A DNA stretch of 64,000 nucleotides from Dictyobacter aurantiacus (lineage in GTDB: Bacteria; Chloroflexota; Ktedonobacteria; Ktedonobacterales; Ktedonobacteraceae). This document shows, one piece after another, positions 33,917 through 42,554 of this stretch; the stretch's first letter is position 1, and every line of letters begins with the position of its first letter. The notes below the pieces were generated by a model that was given only the letters and a program-made list of their open reading frames with translations, searched no databases and was not told the origin of the DNA. A program made the translations under genes and the position numbers. Location: the NCBI RefSeq assembly GCF_003967515.1, contig NZ_BIFQ01000001.1, positions 2,294,001 to 2,358,000 of the forward strand, written 5' to 3'.

Positions 33917-34906
33917 TCAAGATAACGCACGGCGGATGGCTTCCAGGTTCCTAACGGGCGTTTCGGGCGCGATGGCACAGCCGGGCGCCAGCAGTAATCC
34001 TTGCCCCCCTGTCTGCTCTAACACCGCTCCAATCTCATCCTGTATCTGACCCGGCGTTCCCTGCTTGAGGGTGGTACGTTCATTGATTCCACCCATGACC
34101 GCTTTGCCACTGCGCAGACGGCCATCTCGCAGATCTGGATTCCCCTCCAGTTCGGGCGCCCAGCTGAGCGCCTGCACAGGATAGGAGGCCAGCAGGTCAA
34201 AGTAGATGTGCGAACCGCAGTTGTGCAGAATGTTGAACTTGCTGCGGCTCTTGATGGCATCCAGAAACTCAAGATCGTACTGTTCGCCGAATTCACGATA
34301 CTGGTCTTGCGTGAGCAGTCCCTCACTGGCCCAGCCATTGGTGGCATAGAAGATGCCGCTCGCACCCTGCTCCAGACAGGCGATGGCATAGTTAACCAGG
34401 GTTTCGGTAATGATGCGTAAGGCGGTATGTAGCGCGCGCCGATCTTCACGAATGGTTAAGAGCACGGGTTGATTGTTGTCACCGGCCAGGTAACGAGCGA
34501 CGCCAAGGGGACAGAAAATGGTCTGGACAAAATAGGCATCGTAGCCGACTTCATGGTTCACCAGTTGCAGGACACGCAGTTGCTCGCCCAGTGCCCCCTG
34601 GTCCGGCTCCTGCGGACGAATGCGCTTCCAGTCCGACGCACTCGTAATAGGTGTATATTCACAGATGGGGGGTTGAAACTTGCGGCCCGAGGATCGATAC
34701 CTGGCCTTCCAGCCTTCAACCAGGTAGGAAGCCCGTGGATTTACCTTGACATAGTCCCAGTCATAGCGATTGAAGTTTTCGGCGACCGCTTCAGATAAGG
34801 ATTGCACTCCCCATTCGCGCTCATAGTCGTGTCCCCATACACTGACGGGAACCCGGTCGACCTTTTCGCCACGCAGGGCTGCATCTACGCGTTCCTTTTT
34901 GTTCAT
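33917..34906 (-). CDS. UroD-superfamily methyltransferase (MtaA/CmuA-like)
   Basis: A 329-residue protein of the uroporphyrinogen decarboxylase superfamily. It is unlikely to be HemE. The motif HNCGSH (about residue 230) and the end LLAPGCAIAPETPVRNL are those of the methylcobamide:CoM-type methyltransferases, where His and Cys bind zinc. The N-terminus is NKKERVDAALRGEKVDRVPVS. The methyl donor and acceptor are unknown. AGGAG lies upstream of the ATG. It follows the response-regulator gene by 17 bases, so it is co-transcribed with a two-component system. Confidence 0.85.
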   Translation of the reverse strand: MNKKERVDAALRGEKVDRVPVSVWGHDYEREWGVQSLSEAVAENFNRYDWDYVKVNPRASYLVEGWKARYRSSGRKFQPPICEYTPITSASDWKRIRPQEPDQGALGEQLRVLQLVNHEVGYDAYFVQTIFCPLGVARYLAGDNNQPVLLTIREDRRALHTALRIITETLVNYAIACLEQGASGIFYATNGWASEGLLTQDQYREFGEQYDLEFLDAIKSRSKFNILHNCGSHIYFDLLASYPVQALSWAPELEGNPDLRDGRLRSGKAVMGGINERTTLKQGTPGQIQDEIGAVLEQTGGQGLLLAPGCAIAPETPVRNLEAIRRALS

Positions 34907-34923
34907 TAAGCAATGCTCTCCTG

Positions 34924-35646
34924 TTAATCATCTAAGGCTTTAAAGCGATATCCAACTCCACGCTCGGTCAGAATATACTGTGGATGCGCGGGATCCTTCT
35001 CAAGCTTTTGACGTAAATAAGTAATATAGAGACGCAGGTAGTGCGACTCATCGCGATACTCGCGTCCCCAGACCTTTGATAGTAACGTTTCGTGTGTGAG
35101 CAGGCGGCCAGCGTTGCTGACCAGGTGATAAAGGAGCCGGTATTCGGTTGGCCGCAGGACAACTTTCTTTCCACGCACAATGACTTCACGGCGGGCAAAA
35201 TCGATCGTCAGATCATCGTCAACCACGATCTCGGTCTTGCGCGATGGTGGAGCCATCAGGGAACGGCGCAGAAGCGCTCGGATACGCGATAAAAGCTCAC
35301 GGGGACTGAAGGGCTTGGCGATATAGTCGTCGGCCCCCAGATCGAGGCCGCGAATGCGGTCCTGCTCGCTCTGACGCACCGTCAGCATGATCACCGGAAC
35401 GGTCGAGACTTCACGAATGGCTTTGAGGGTTTCAAAACCGTCCATCTCCGGCATCATGACATCCAGCACTACCAGGTCGGGCAGATTATCGCGTAGCTCA
35501 TCCAGAGCTTCTATACCGTTGCTGGCCTCGAGCACACGATAGTGCTCCAATTCTAGATTCATACGCACAAGATCGCGGATGCGCGGTTCATCGTCCACGA
35601 TCAAAATAGTCATGTCACGCTGATCAAATACTTCCTGTTCCATCAT
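34924..35646 (-). CDS. KdpE-like OmpR-family response regulator
   Basis: About 240 residues. The receiver has [10 protein letters not shown], phospho-acceptor Asp in [12 protein letters not shown] and Lys in YIAKPFS. The C-terminal winged helix ends [12 protein letters not shown] and contains [18 protein letters not shown], typical of the KdpE branch. No kdp genes are nearby, so potassium control is not supported by context. The ATG at 35646 overlaps the kinase stop by one base (TGATG); the frame opens with a TTG one codon earlier. Confidence 0.93.
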   Translation of the reverse strand: MMEQEVFDQRDMTILIVDDEPRIRDLVRMNLELEHYRVLEASNGIEALDELRDNLPDLVVLDVMMPEMDGFETLKAIREVSTVPVIMLTVRQSEQDRIRGLDLGADDYIAKPFSPRELLSRIRALLRRSLMAPPSRKTEIVVDDDLTIDFARREVIVRGKKVVLRPTEYRLLYHLVSNAGRLLTHETLLSKVWGREYRDESHYLRLYITYLRQKLEKDPAHPQYILTERGVGYRFKALDD

Positions 35647-37235
35647 CAAAAAACCACCATCGGTAACGGCGCTTTCTCCTCACGCGGCAAACTAAACGAA
35701 AAAGTTGAACCCTGACGCAGTGTACTTTCGACCCAGATGCGCCCTCCATGAGCCTCAATAATCGCTTTACAGATGTACAGACCCAGACCCGCGCCGGGCG
35801 TCGATTGGGAAAGTGGCTCTCCCACACGATGAAAACGGTCAAAAATCTGCTCCTGCTCACGCAGCGAGATCCCCATGCCAGCATCGATGATACTGACGAT
35901 CACTTCTTCTCCAGTTACATAGCAGGCAACGGTAATCTCTGGCTTACCCGGCGAGTATTTCACGGCGTTATCCAGCAGATTCTGTAGCACCTCTTCGATG
36001 CGTTCGCGGTCGGCCATGACAGCTGGTAGATGCGGTGGGACCGCGAGCTCGATCTTGACCTCGGGATGTTTGGCGCGCAGACGCCGGGCCATGCTGCGAA
36101 TCAGATTATCCAGGTCGAGCGTGGTGATGTCCATCTGCAATCCATGCGCCTGAATGCGCGAGGCATACAGCAGGTTTCCCACCAACTTGTTCAGGCGATC
36201 CGCCTCTTCTTCAATCGCCACCAGGCGCGAACGAAGGGTCTGGCTATCAAAGCGCGCATCGGCACGTGCCAGCGTGGATGCGTAACCTTTGATGATGGCG
36301 ATCGGAGTTTGCAACTCATGCGAAATAACAGAGATAAAGGTTGAGCGTTGCTCCTCCTGCTGTAGTTCACGCGTCAGGTCATGCACGTTTAAAATGCCGT
36401 TCATAGGCTCCCCACGCGCCGAACGGACGCAAGAGACGGTGACCGCGACCGTGAAGCGTTGCCCGTCGCGAGCGCTGATGACCATCTCGCGATTGACCAC
36501 TTCCTGGCCCGCGAAGGCCTGCAGGACCGCCGAGTCATGCAGGCCCAGGTCGTTGCCCTGCCGATCCTTTGGTCGCAGCACTTTAATATAGAACTGCCCC
36601 AGTACCTCTTCTTCGCGCCAGCCAGTCAGACGCTCCATGGCGGGATTGAAATCAATGATACGTAGCGCGTTATCAACCGTCAGGATACCTTCGGTGCTAT
36701 ATTCAAAGATAGCCGCCAGGCGTCCCTGCTCTTTTACCAGGGACTGAGAATGCAGGGCGAAGCGCAGGCTACCCGCGAGTTGAGCCGTGAACAGGTGGAG
36801 CGCCGATTGATCGGCATCTTCGTCATCACTGTAACGCTCAAAACACGAACGCCGCGTGGCCAGGCGTAAGAAATACAGAATTCCAAGTGGACCCGCTTCA
36901 TCATACAGGGCCAGCGAGCAACATTCAATCCCCTGCCCCTCTACCACTTCTTCCGCCAATCCCAATTGCCTGGCAATCTCCGGTGGTATCGTCTCTACAA
37001 GGAGAGGATGCAATGTGCTCGGCTGCATGCTCTCCTGCACATAGGCCAGCAGAAACGGCACGGCATCCTTGTCTAAGTGATAAAGTGTATATTCAGCACT
37101 ACTCTGTGGGTCAAACGCCTCGTTTGAAACCACAAACACACCCGATTCGCCACGCAGCAATTGTATCGCCCGACCCACCAGAACCGTCATTTGATCGAGA
37201 GGATCTTCTACGTGCTGCGGTTGGGACCAAGACAT
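35646..37235 (-). CDS. Soluble GAF-PAS sensor histidine kinase
   Basis: A 529-residue kinase without membrane helices. A GAF-like N-terminal domain (about 15-165) is followed by PAS (about 170-290: [20 protein letters not shown]). HisKA carries H306 in [16 protein letters not shown], and the HATPase boxes are [16 protein letters not shown] and GAGLGLYI. It senses a cytoplasmic cue of unknown nature. GCGGAG lies six bases before the start. It heads the kinase/regulator/methyltransferase operon. An inverted repeat lies 45 bases upstream. Confidence 0.94.
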   Translation of the reverse strand: MSWSQPQHVEDPLDQMTVLVGRAIQLLRGESGVFVVSNEAFDPQSSAEYTLYHLDKDAVPFLLAYVQESMQPSTLHPLLVETIPPEIARQLGLAEEVVEGQGIECCSLALYDEAGPLGILYFLRLATRRSCFERYSDDEDADQSALHLFTAQLAGSLRFALHSQSLVKEQGRLAAIFEYSTEGILTVDNALRIIDFNPAMERLTGWREEEVLGQFYIKVLRPKDRQGNDLGLHDSAVLQAFAGQEVVNREMVISARDGQRFTVAVTVSCVRSARGEPMNGILNVHDLTRELQQEEQRSTFISVISHELQTPIAIIKGYASTLARADARFDSQTLRSRLVAIEEEADRLNKLVGNLLYASRIQAHGLQMDITTLDLDNLIRSMARRLRAKHPEVKIELAVPPHLPAVMADRERIEEVLQNLLDNAVKYSPGKPEITVACYVTGEEVIVSIIDAGMGISLREQEQIFDRFHRVGEPLSQSTPGAGLGLYICKAIIEAHGGRIWVESTLRQGSTFSFSLPREEKAPLPMVVF

Positions 37236-37279
37236 AACAGACTCCGCGGTGGAAAAACATCAACTGGTCTTTCCAGGAA

Positions 37280-37294
37280 CGAACTATACGTTCG
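37280..37294. promoter_or_regulatory. Inverted repeat upstream of the kinase operon
   Basis: CGAAC-TATAC-GTTCG. On the minus strand it contains TATAGT, a fair -10 element for the kinase operon, so a protein bound here could control it. No good -35 was found. Confidence 0.35.
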
Positions 37295-37322
37295 AAAAGC
37301 TTTTTGCATCCAGGCCATAGAC

Positions 37323-37356
37323 TTGCCAGTACGAGGCAATGGTGTTATTGTAACAC
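37323..37356 (+). promoter_or_regulatory. trmD promoter with a palindrome at the -10 element
   Basis: TTGCCA (37323-37328), a 17-base spacer and TATTGT (37346-37351). The palindrome GTGTTA-TTG-TAACAC (37342-37356) covers the -10 element. Confidence 0.5.
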
Positions 37357-37380
37357 ATATACGTAGAGGTGAGTAGACAC

Positions 37381-38115
37381 ATGCATTTCGACATTTTCAC
37401 GCTTTTCCCCGCTATGTTTCAGGGTCCATTTACGGAGAGTATTCTGAAACGGGCACAGGAGCGAGATCTCTTGAGTATCGCTCTGCACAATATTCGCGAT
37501 GTGACAACCGACCGCCACCATGTGGTCGATGATTATCCTTACGGTGGCGGGGCCGGCATGGTTATGAAGCCCGATCCCATCTTCAATGCCATTGAGGCGG
37601 TCCACCAGGGCGGACCCATTATCTATTTGACGCCCCAGGGACAGCTGTTTAATCAGCAGATCGCTCGCGAACTGGCCCAGGAACCGCGCATCACCCTTCT
37701 CTGCGGCCACTATGAGGGCATCGATGAACGTGTCTGTGAACACCTGGTAACCGATCAGATCTCTATCGGCGACTACGTATTGACCGGCGGTGAACTGGCG
37801 GCCATGATCGTTGTGGACGCCGTCAGTCGTCTGCAGCCCGGCGTGCTGACCGAGGGCTCGGCCGCCGATGAATCCCATAGCAACAACCTGCTGGAATACC
37901 CCCAGTATACGCGCCCACCCGTCTTTCGCGGCTGGGGCATCCCCGAAGTTCTACTCTCGGGCCACCACGCCAACATCGAGCGCTGGCGCCGCAAAGAAGC
38001 CATTCGCCGTACCCGCGAGCGCCGCCCGGACCTCTTCGCCAGGCTCGACCTGAGCAGCAAACAGGACAAAAAAATCCTCAAAGAATTAGACGAAGAAGCC
38101 CGTCCTGATCTTTAA
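37381..38115 (+). CDS. trmD: tRNA (guanine-N1)-methyltransferase TrmD
   Basis: A 244-residue SPOUT-class enzyme that methylates G37 next to the anticodon, using SAM. Typical motifs are [56 protein letters not shown] and [18 protein letters not shown]. The ATG at 37381 has GAGGTGAG upstream; an earlier GTG at 37369 lies within that site. It is not beside rpsP, rimM or rplS, its usual neighbours. Confidence 0.96.
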   Translation: MHFDIFTLFPAMFQGPFTESILKRAQERDLLSIALHNIRDVTTDRHHVVDDYPYGGGAGMVMKPDPIFNAIEAVHQGGPIIYLTPQGQLFNQQIARELAQEPRITLLCGHYEGIDERVCEHLVTDQISIGDYVLTGGELAAMIVVDAVSRLQPGVLTEGSAADESHSNNLLEYPQYTRPPVFRGWGIPEVLLSGHHANIERWRRKEAIRRTRERRPDLFARLDLSSKQDKKILKELDEEARPDL

Positions 38116-38185
38116 GTCCAGAAGCAAAGAAGAAGCTCCCAGGACGCCATGGCACCCTGGGAGCTTCTTCTTTGCTTCTGGACTT
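38114..38185. terminator. Long perfect inverted repeat G (30-bp arms) between convergent stops
   Basis: Arms 38114-38143 and 38156-38185 with a 12-nt loop. It begins inside the trmD stop codon and ends one base before the ftsK stop, filling the whole gap. It probably terminates both transcripts. Confidence 0.88.
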
Positions 38186-38186
38186 T

Positions 38187-41100
38187 CTACATATCCATTT
38201 CGTCATCGTCGATGGGCGGTGGATTATGAGAGAAGCGCGAGGCCTGGTTACGCAGGAACTCATTGCGCGCCTTCTCCTCCTCCATAATGTCGTCGGCCTC
38301 ATCGGCCAGGCTATGCCCATCACCTCCGCCGCGCGGACCATTATCATAGACTTCGCGCGCGCGGCCTCCATCGACCGATTGGCCGATGATACCATGCTGC
38401 TCTAGCAGGTCGATCAGGCGGGCGGCACGCGAGTAGCCAATCTTGAGCCGCCGTTGGAGCAGTGAGATCGAGGCCCGGCCCTGCTCACGCACAACATCTT
38501 CAGCCCGGTCCAGCAATTCATCCTCAAGTTCAAACTCGTCGGGATGCTCGACTTTGAGCTCCCAGCCAGGCTCAACCTGCGATTGCTCGTTGGCTGCCTG
38601 AGGGTCAACGCCCAGGGCCAACGCGTGCTGCACGATCTGCTGGCGCCAGAAATCAGCCAGGCGTTGGGCCTCATCATCGCTCAGGAACGCGCCCTGAATG
38701 CGCTCAGGGCGTCCCGCGTCGGCGGGCAGGTATAACATATCTCCACGGCCCAGTAACCGCTCAGCGCCCCCCATATCGATAATGGTGCGGGAGTCAACAG
38801 CGGAGCTGACCATGAACGAAATACGGGTCGGAATATTGGCTTTGATCAGACCCGTGATGACATCGACCGATGGACGTTGGGTGGCAACCACCAGATGAAT
38901 GCCGGTGGCGCGGGCCAGTTGAGCCAGGCGACAGATCATGCCCTCAACCTCTTCCGGAGCCGCCATCATCAGGTCGGCCAACTCGTCTATGATGATAACA
39001 ATGGCAGGTAGATTGTTTAGACTGGTGTCACCCTGCGTTAACTTCTGGGCGCGCAGCTTGCGGTACCCTTCCAGATTGCGCACACCTAGCTGTGAGAAAA
39101 GCCGATAGCGGCGCTCCATTTCAGCAATGGCATTTTTGAGTAAGGACACCACTTTCTCGACATCTACTACGACCGGCGAGAGCAGGTGAGGAATGCCATT
39201 GTACATGTTTAATTCCACCATCTTAGGGTCGACCATCAGTAGCCGCACGTCATCGGGTGTGGATTGCATCAGGATGCTGGCGATGATGGCGTTGATCATC
39301 ACGCTCTTACCGGCTCCGGTGGCGCCCGCGATCAACAGGTGAGGCATCTTGGCCAGGTCACCCACCCTGACCTGGCCCGCGACGTCTTTGCCCAGGCCAA
39401 TCGAGAGCTTGGATTTGGCTTTGGCGGCCTGGAACTCTTTGCTCTCCAGTACCTCACGCAACATGACTAGCCGGCTATTCTTGTTGGGAATCTCAACGCC
39501 AACATAAGGACGGCCAGGCACAGGCGCCTCCATACGAATGGTTTTGGCCTCCAATACCAGAGCCAGGTCGTTCTGCAAGGCCATGATACGGCTGACCCGC
39601 GTACGTGTCTCGTATACGATCTGTCCCGAGGCGTCACGCACCGGCATCAGCTTGCCGCTCATCTCATCCAGGACCATCTGCGGTCGGCCTGTGGGACGAA
39701 TGCCAAAGCGAATAATGGTCGGACCGATGCTGATATCTTCCTCGCGTACCTCGGCCTCCACGCGGAAGCTGCGTAGCGTATCCTGAATCAATTTGGCCAG
39801 CGCCGCCGTATCTTCGGAGTAGATCTGCTGCTTGGCGTTATCAGGCGCCTGTAACACATCGAGCTTCGGCGGCTGCCAGCTGGACTTGATGTTTGGCGTA
39901 TTCATGCTGGCCACAGCATTGGCCATCTTTTTCGAGCCGGACCCCGATTTGGGGGCGGGCGGAATCACGGGCATGGCCACGCTGGCCTGCCGCTGTACCG
40001 GGGCAGGGGCCACAACCGGAGGATTGGGCGTCACCTGGCGAACCTTCCGGCCAGATCTGGCGGCTTCACCGCGTGGATTTGGCTCCAGCAATAAGGGCTC
40101 ATTTCCCGGCGCTGGCTGAAGCACGATATCATCGTCTATCACGGTTTGATCATCATGATCATCAAATCTCAATCCCTGATGGTCATCAAATGACAACGCC
40201 TGCTGGTGCGCTCCCCGAGTCGCCCCGGTATGATCTGTGATATCTAATGGCTGCGGCTCATGAACTCCCCGCGGCACTATACTCACATGATGCTTATGCA
40301 AATTAATATCGTTTAGCGGATCCTCATCATCAAAGTAATAATTTTCGTCTTCGTACTCGTATTGCTCGGGCTCCATAGCGATCGTCTTATCGCTATAGTC
40401 ATCGTAGCTGTTGAAACCATCGTCGTAATAGATCTCTTCATCCACCAGTGGGGCCGCTGGCTGTGGCTGCTTCGAGGCACGAGCCGCCTGGGCCACCTTT
40501 CCGGCACGTGAGGCTAGCTGACGCCGTGAAGGTGCCGATGGCAACTCTAGCTCAGCCTCAGGTTCATCAACATCCTCAAAGTCGTCCAGAGCCGCCCTAC
40601 TGGCCGCGCTATAGCGGCTAAACTGTGGCCGCTGGCCCAGAAAACGCGATGGGGCTGCCTCGGATTCTTCCTCATACTCATCTTCGCCGCGTGGGCTATC
40701 GCCGATAATGCGCTCGATAAAGCGATACACCATCATCACATGGGCAAAAGTAATGCGGAACGTAAAAATCGTCACTACCAGGATAAGTCCAATAACCAGT
40801 ACATGCCCGACGGCTGGTGGCCAGCCCTGGAACGGCATAGCCAGCACATCAGCCAGCGCTCCGGCGGTGAGCGGACCCATAATTAAGCGGCTCTCCAGCA
40901 AAACCAGCAGGCATAGTACTACCAGGCCAAATACCATTGAATTGCGGATCAATTTCTCATTGCGCAAACTCTCGTACAGCCGCGTCACCGCGAATAGCAC
41001 AAAGCCAAATGCCAGCACATATGCCGACCAGCCAAGAAAGACCAGGAAAAACTTGCCGATATTGCTCCAAATCGGTGCCGAACTAAGAACAGTCAAAGAC

Positions 41101-41525
41101 GAGAATAAAAGTAAAGATAATACAAGTAATAATGAACTAGAAATGCGCTGCTGTTGATTTGGAGACAAACTATTCCACTTATCCAGTATAAACTGGATGA
41201 ATGATCCACTTCTGGCATCACTAGGTGCTGAAGGAGTTCGTGAAGACCTGGATGAACGGGAAGATGACGACTTACCAGTGTTCTTTCCCCCTCTGGCCCC
41301 AGCATCCTGGCGGCCGCGTACAGCTTGTCTTGACGCACCACCACTCCCACTGCTGCGCGACCCCTGCTTTGACGACGCAGAGTTCGAGCGCTGTTCAACC
41401 CGTTGCGAGCTTATTGAACCTTGTCCCCCAACAGCTCGGCTAGCGCGCGAGTAGCCACGATCGAGGCTTGGCACTACCCTATCGCCTTTACGCCTCGCTT
41501 CTGCTTTGCGATCGCTGCCTGCCAT
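38187..41525 (-). CDS. ftsK: DNA translocase FtsK/SpoIIIE
   Basis: A 1112-residue motor that pumps DNA at the division septum. A Ser/Arg/Gly-rich basic N-terminus (about 1-110) is followed by about four membrane helices (about 130-270). A long acidic Asp/Glu/Tyr-rich linker (about 280-530) comes next, then the motor domain. Walker A is GATGAGKSVM (about 732) and Walker B is IVIIIDELADLMM. The C-terminal gamma winged helix reads SISLLQRRLKIGYSRAARL and recognises polarity sequences. AGGAGG lies 11 bases before the start. The very basic, Ser-rich start is unusual. Confidence 0.95.
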   Translation of the reverse strand: MAGSDRKAEARRKGDRVVPSLDRGYSRASRAVGGQGSISSQRVEQRSNSASSKQGSRSSGSGGASRQAVRGRQDAGARGGKNTGKSSSSRSSRSSRTPSAPSDARSGSFIQFILDKWNSLSPNQQQRISSSLLLVLSLLLFSSLTVLSSAPIWSNIGKFFLVFLGWSAYVLAFGFVLFAVTRLYESLRNEKLIRNSMVFGLVVLCLLVLLESRLIMGPLTAGALADVLAMPFQGWPPAVGHVLVIGLILVVTIFTFRITFAHVMMVYRFIERIIGDSPRGEDEYEEESEAAPSRFLGQRPQFSRYSAASRAALDDFEDVDEPEAELELPSAPSRRQLASRAGKVAQAARASKQPQPAAPLVDEEIYYDDGFNSYDDYSDKTIAMEPEQYEYEDENYYFDDEDPLNDINLHKHHVSIVPRGVHEPQPLDITDHTGATRGAHQQALSFDDHQGLRFDDHDDQTVIDDDIVLQPAPGNEPLLLEPNPRGEAARSGRKVRQVTPNPPVVAPAPVQRQASVAMPVIPPAPKSGSGSKKMANAVASMNTPNIKSSWQPPKLDVLQAPDNAKQQIYSEDTAALAKLIQDTLRSFRVEAEVREEDISIGPTIIRFGIRPTGRPQMVLDEMSGKLMPVRDASGQIVYETRTRVSRIMALQNDLALVLEAKTIRMEAPVPGRPYVGVEIPNKNSRLVMLREVLESKEFQAAKAKSKLSIGLGKDVAGQVRVGDLAKMPHLLIAGATGAGKSVMINAIIASILMQSTPDDVRLLMVDPKMVELNMYNGIPHLLSPVVVDVEKVVSLLKNAIAEMERRYRLFSQLGVRNLEGYRKLRAQKLTQGDTSLNNLPAIVIIIDELADLMMAAPEEVEGMICRLAQLARATGIHLVVATQRPSVDVITGLIKANIPTRISFMVSSAVDSRTIIDMGGAERLLGRGDMLYLPADAGRPERIQGAFLSDDEAQRLADFWRQQIVQHALALGVDPQAANEQSQVEPGWELKVEHPDEFELEDELLDRAEDVVREQGRASISLLQRRLKIGYSRAARLIDLLEQHGIIGQSVDGGRAREVYDNGPRGGGDGHSLADEADDIMEEEKARNEFLRNQASRFSHNPPPIDDDEMDM

Positions 41526-41564
41526 GTTGCTGGTTCCCTCCTTTTCTAAGAGTCAGACAAGTGT

Positions 41565-41593
41565 ATAATAGCCCAAATGTTCCACAGAAGCAA
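41565..41593 (-). promoter_or_regulatory. ftsK promoter
   Basis: Minus strand TTGCTT (41588-41593), a 17-base spacer and TATTAT (41565-41570), 40 bases before the start codon. Confidence 0.65.
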
Positions 41594-41899
41594 TAGAAGA
41601 TAGCTCGGACGTTCGCTGACAGAACGATGTAGAATCTATTTATGACGCATAATCCCTTTGATATTTCCACTACTATAAACCTGTTTTTCCTATCAATAAC
41701 CCACTTGCCGGACGTAATACGAACTATAAATATAAACAGTCTTCAGCCTGATGAATCACTGATTACCTCTGGCTCTCTATTACTATACGGAAAGGCGGCC
41801 CGTTTCGATGGATATATTATATTCAAGCCGCAATTTCCCATTATAAATGCACTTTACCCCCATTATATAGTAAGGGATTACCTTTGTCTCTCCGGGTAT
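41594..41899. other. Non-coding region upstream of ftsK
   Basis: AT-rich sequence with no supported gene. A long frame that begins here continues through the 25-bp array and is an artefact of the repeat. Confidence 0.5.
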
Positions 41900-41977
41900 G
41901 GGCGCTACGCGCCCAAGTATTTGATGTGGGTGGTGAAAAATGTGCTGTCGCACATTTTTCACCACCCACATCAAATA
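41900..41977. repeat. Inverted repeat H (28-bp arms, loop TGTC) plus small hairpin
   Basis: A small hairpin GGGCGC-TAC-GCGCCC (41900-41914), then perfect arms 41918-41945 and 41950-41977 around GTGC-TGTC-GCAC. It borders the 25-bp array. Confidence 0.9.
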
Positions 41978-41981
41978 ATTT

Positions 41982-42396
41982 TCCGCCTCACCTGCGGCGC
42001 TCAAGTATCCCCACACCTGTGGCGCTCAAGTATCCCCACACCTGTGGCGCTCAAGTATCCCCGCACCTGTAGCCTCAAGTATCTCCTCACCTGTAGCCTC
42101 AAGTATCTCCGCACCTGCGGCGCTCAAGTATCCCCACACCTGTGGCGCTCAAGTATCCCCACACCTGTGGCGCTCAAGTATCCCCACACCTGTGGCGCTC
42201 AAGTATCTCCGCACCTGTGGCGCTCAAGTATCTCCGCACCTGTGGCGCTCAAGTATCTCCTCACCTGCGGCGCTCAAGTATCTCCTCACCTGCGGCGCTC
42301 AAGTATCTCCTCACCTGCGGCGCTCAAGTATCCCCACACCTGCGGCGCTCAAGTATCTCCTCACCTGTGGCCTCAAGTATCTCCTCCCCTGCGGCG
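41982..42396. repeat. Tandem array of sixteen 25-bp units
   Basis: Units of CTCAAGTATCCCCACACC plus TGTGGCG run from 42000 to 42396; three units are 24 bp. A partial unit precedes (41982-41999) and another runs into inverted repeat I. Variation is limited to the CCCCACA/CTCCGCA/CTCCTCA part and TGTGG/TGCGG. In many units these halves can pair across CC (CCACA-CC-TGTGG). There are no unique spacers, so it is not a CRISPR array. Confidence 0.92.
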
Positions 42397-42401
42397 CTCA
42401 A

Positions 42402-42490
42402 ATAGATATATGTGGCGGTTGCCAGCGGCGCGCCAAGCGCCGCTGGCAACCGCCACATATATCTATAAAATGCGGGCGCGAAGCGCCCGC
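42402..42490. repeat. Long perfect inverted repeat I (30-bp arms) plus small hairpin
   Basis: Arms 42402-42431 and 42437-42466 around GGCGC-GCCAA-GCGCC, then a small hairpin GCGGGCGC-GAA-GCGCCCGC (42472-42490). Confidence 0.9.
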
Positions 42491-42505
42491 CCGTAAAGGG
42501 GCACC

Positions 42506-42553
42506 AAAAGCAAAAAGGTGAGGGCCGCACACGGCCCCCACCTTTTTGCTTTT
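42506..42553 (-). terminator. RNase J terminator, inverted repeat J
   Basis: AAAAGCAAAAAGGTG pairs with CACCTTTTTGCTTTT. After one A/C mismatch GGGCCG pairs with CGGCCC around CACA. It begins one base after the RNase J stop codon. Confidence 0.8.
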
Positions 42554-42554
42554 C

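Noticed and set aside
33917..34906. HemE (true uroporphyrinogen decarboxylase)
   Set aside because: The HNCGSH motif and the C-terminal APGCAI motif are those of the methyltransferase branch, and no other haem gene is near.
42000..42396. CRISPR array
   Set aside because: The units are directly adjacent with no unique spacers, and no cas genes are near.
41642..42496. Long plus-strand frame of 284 codons through the 25-bp array
   Set aside because: Three 25-bp units equal 25 codons, so the array is open in several frames. The protein is just the repeat read in rotation, with no ribosome binding site.
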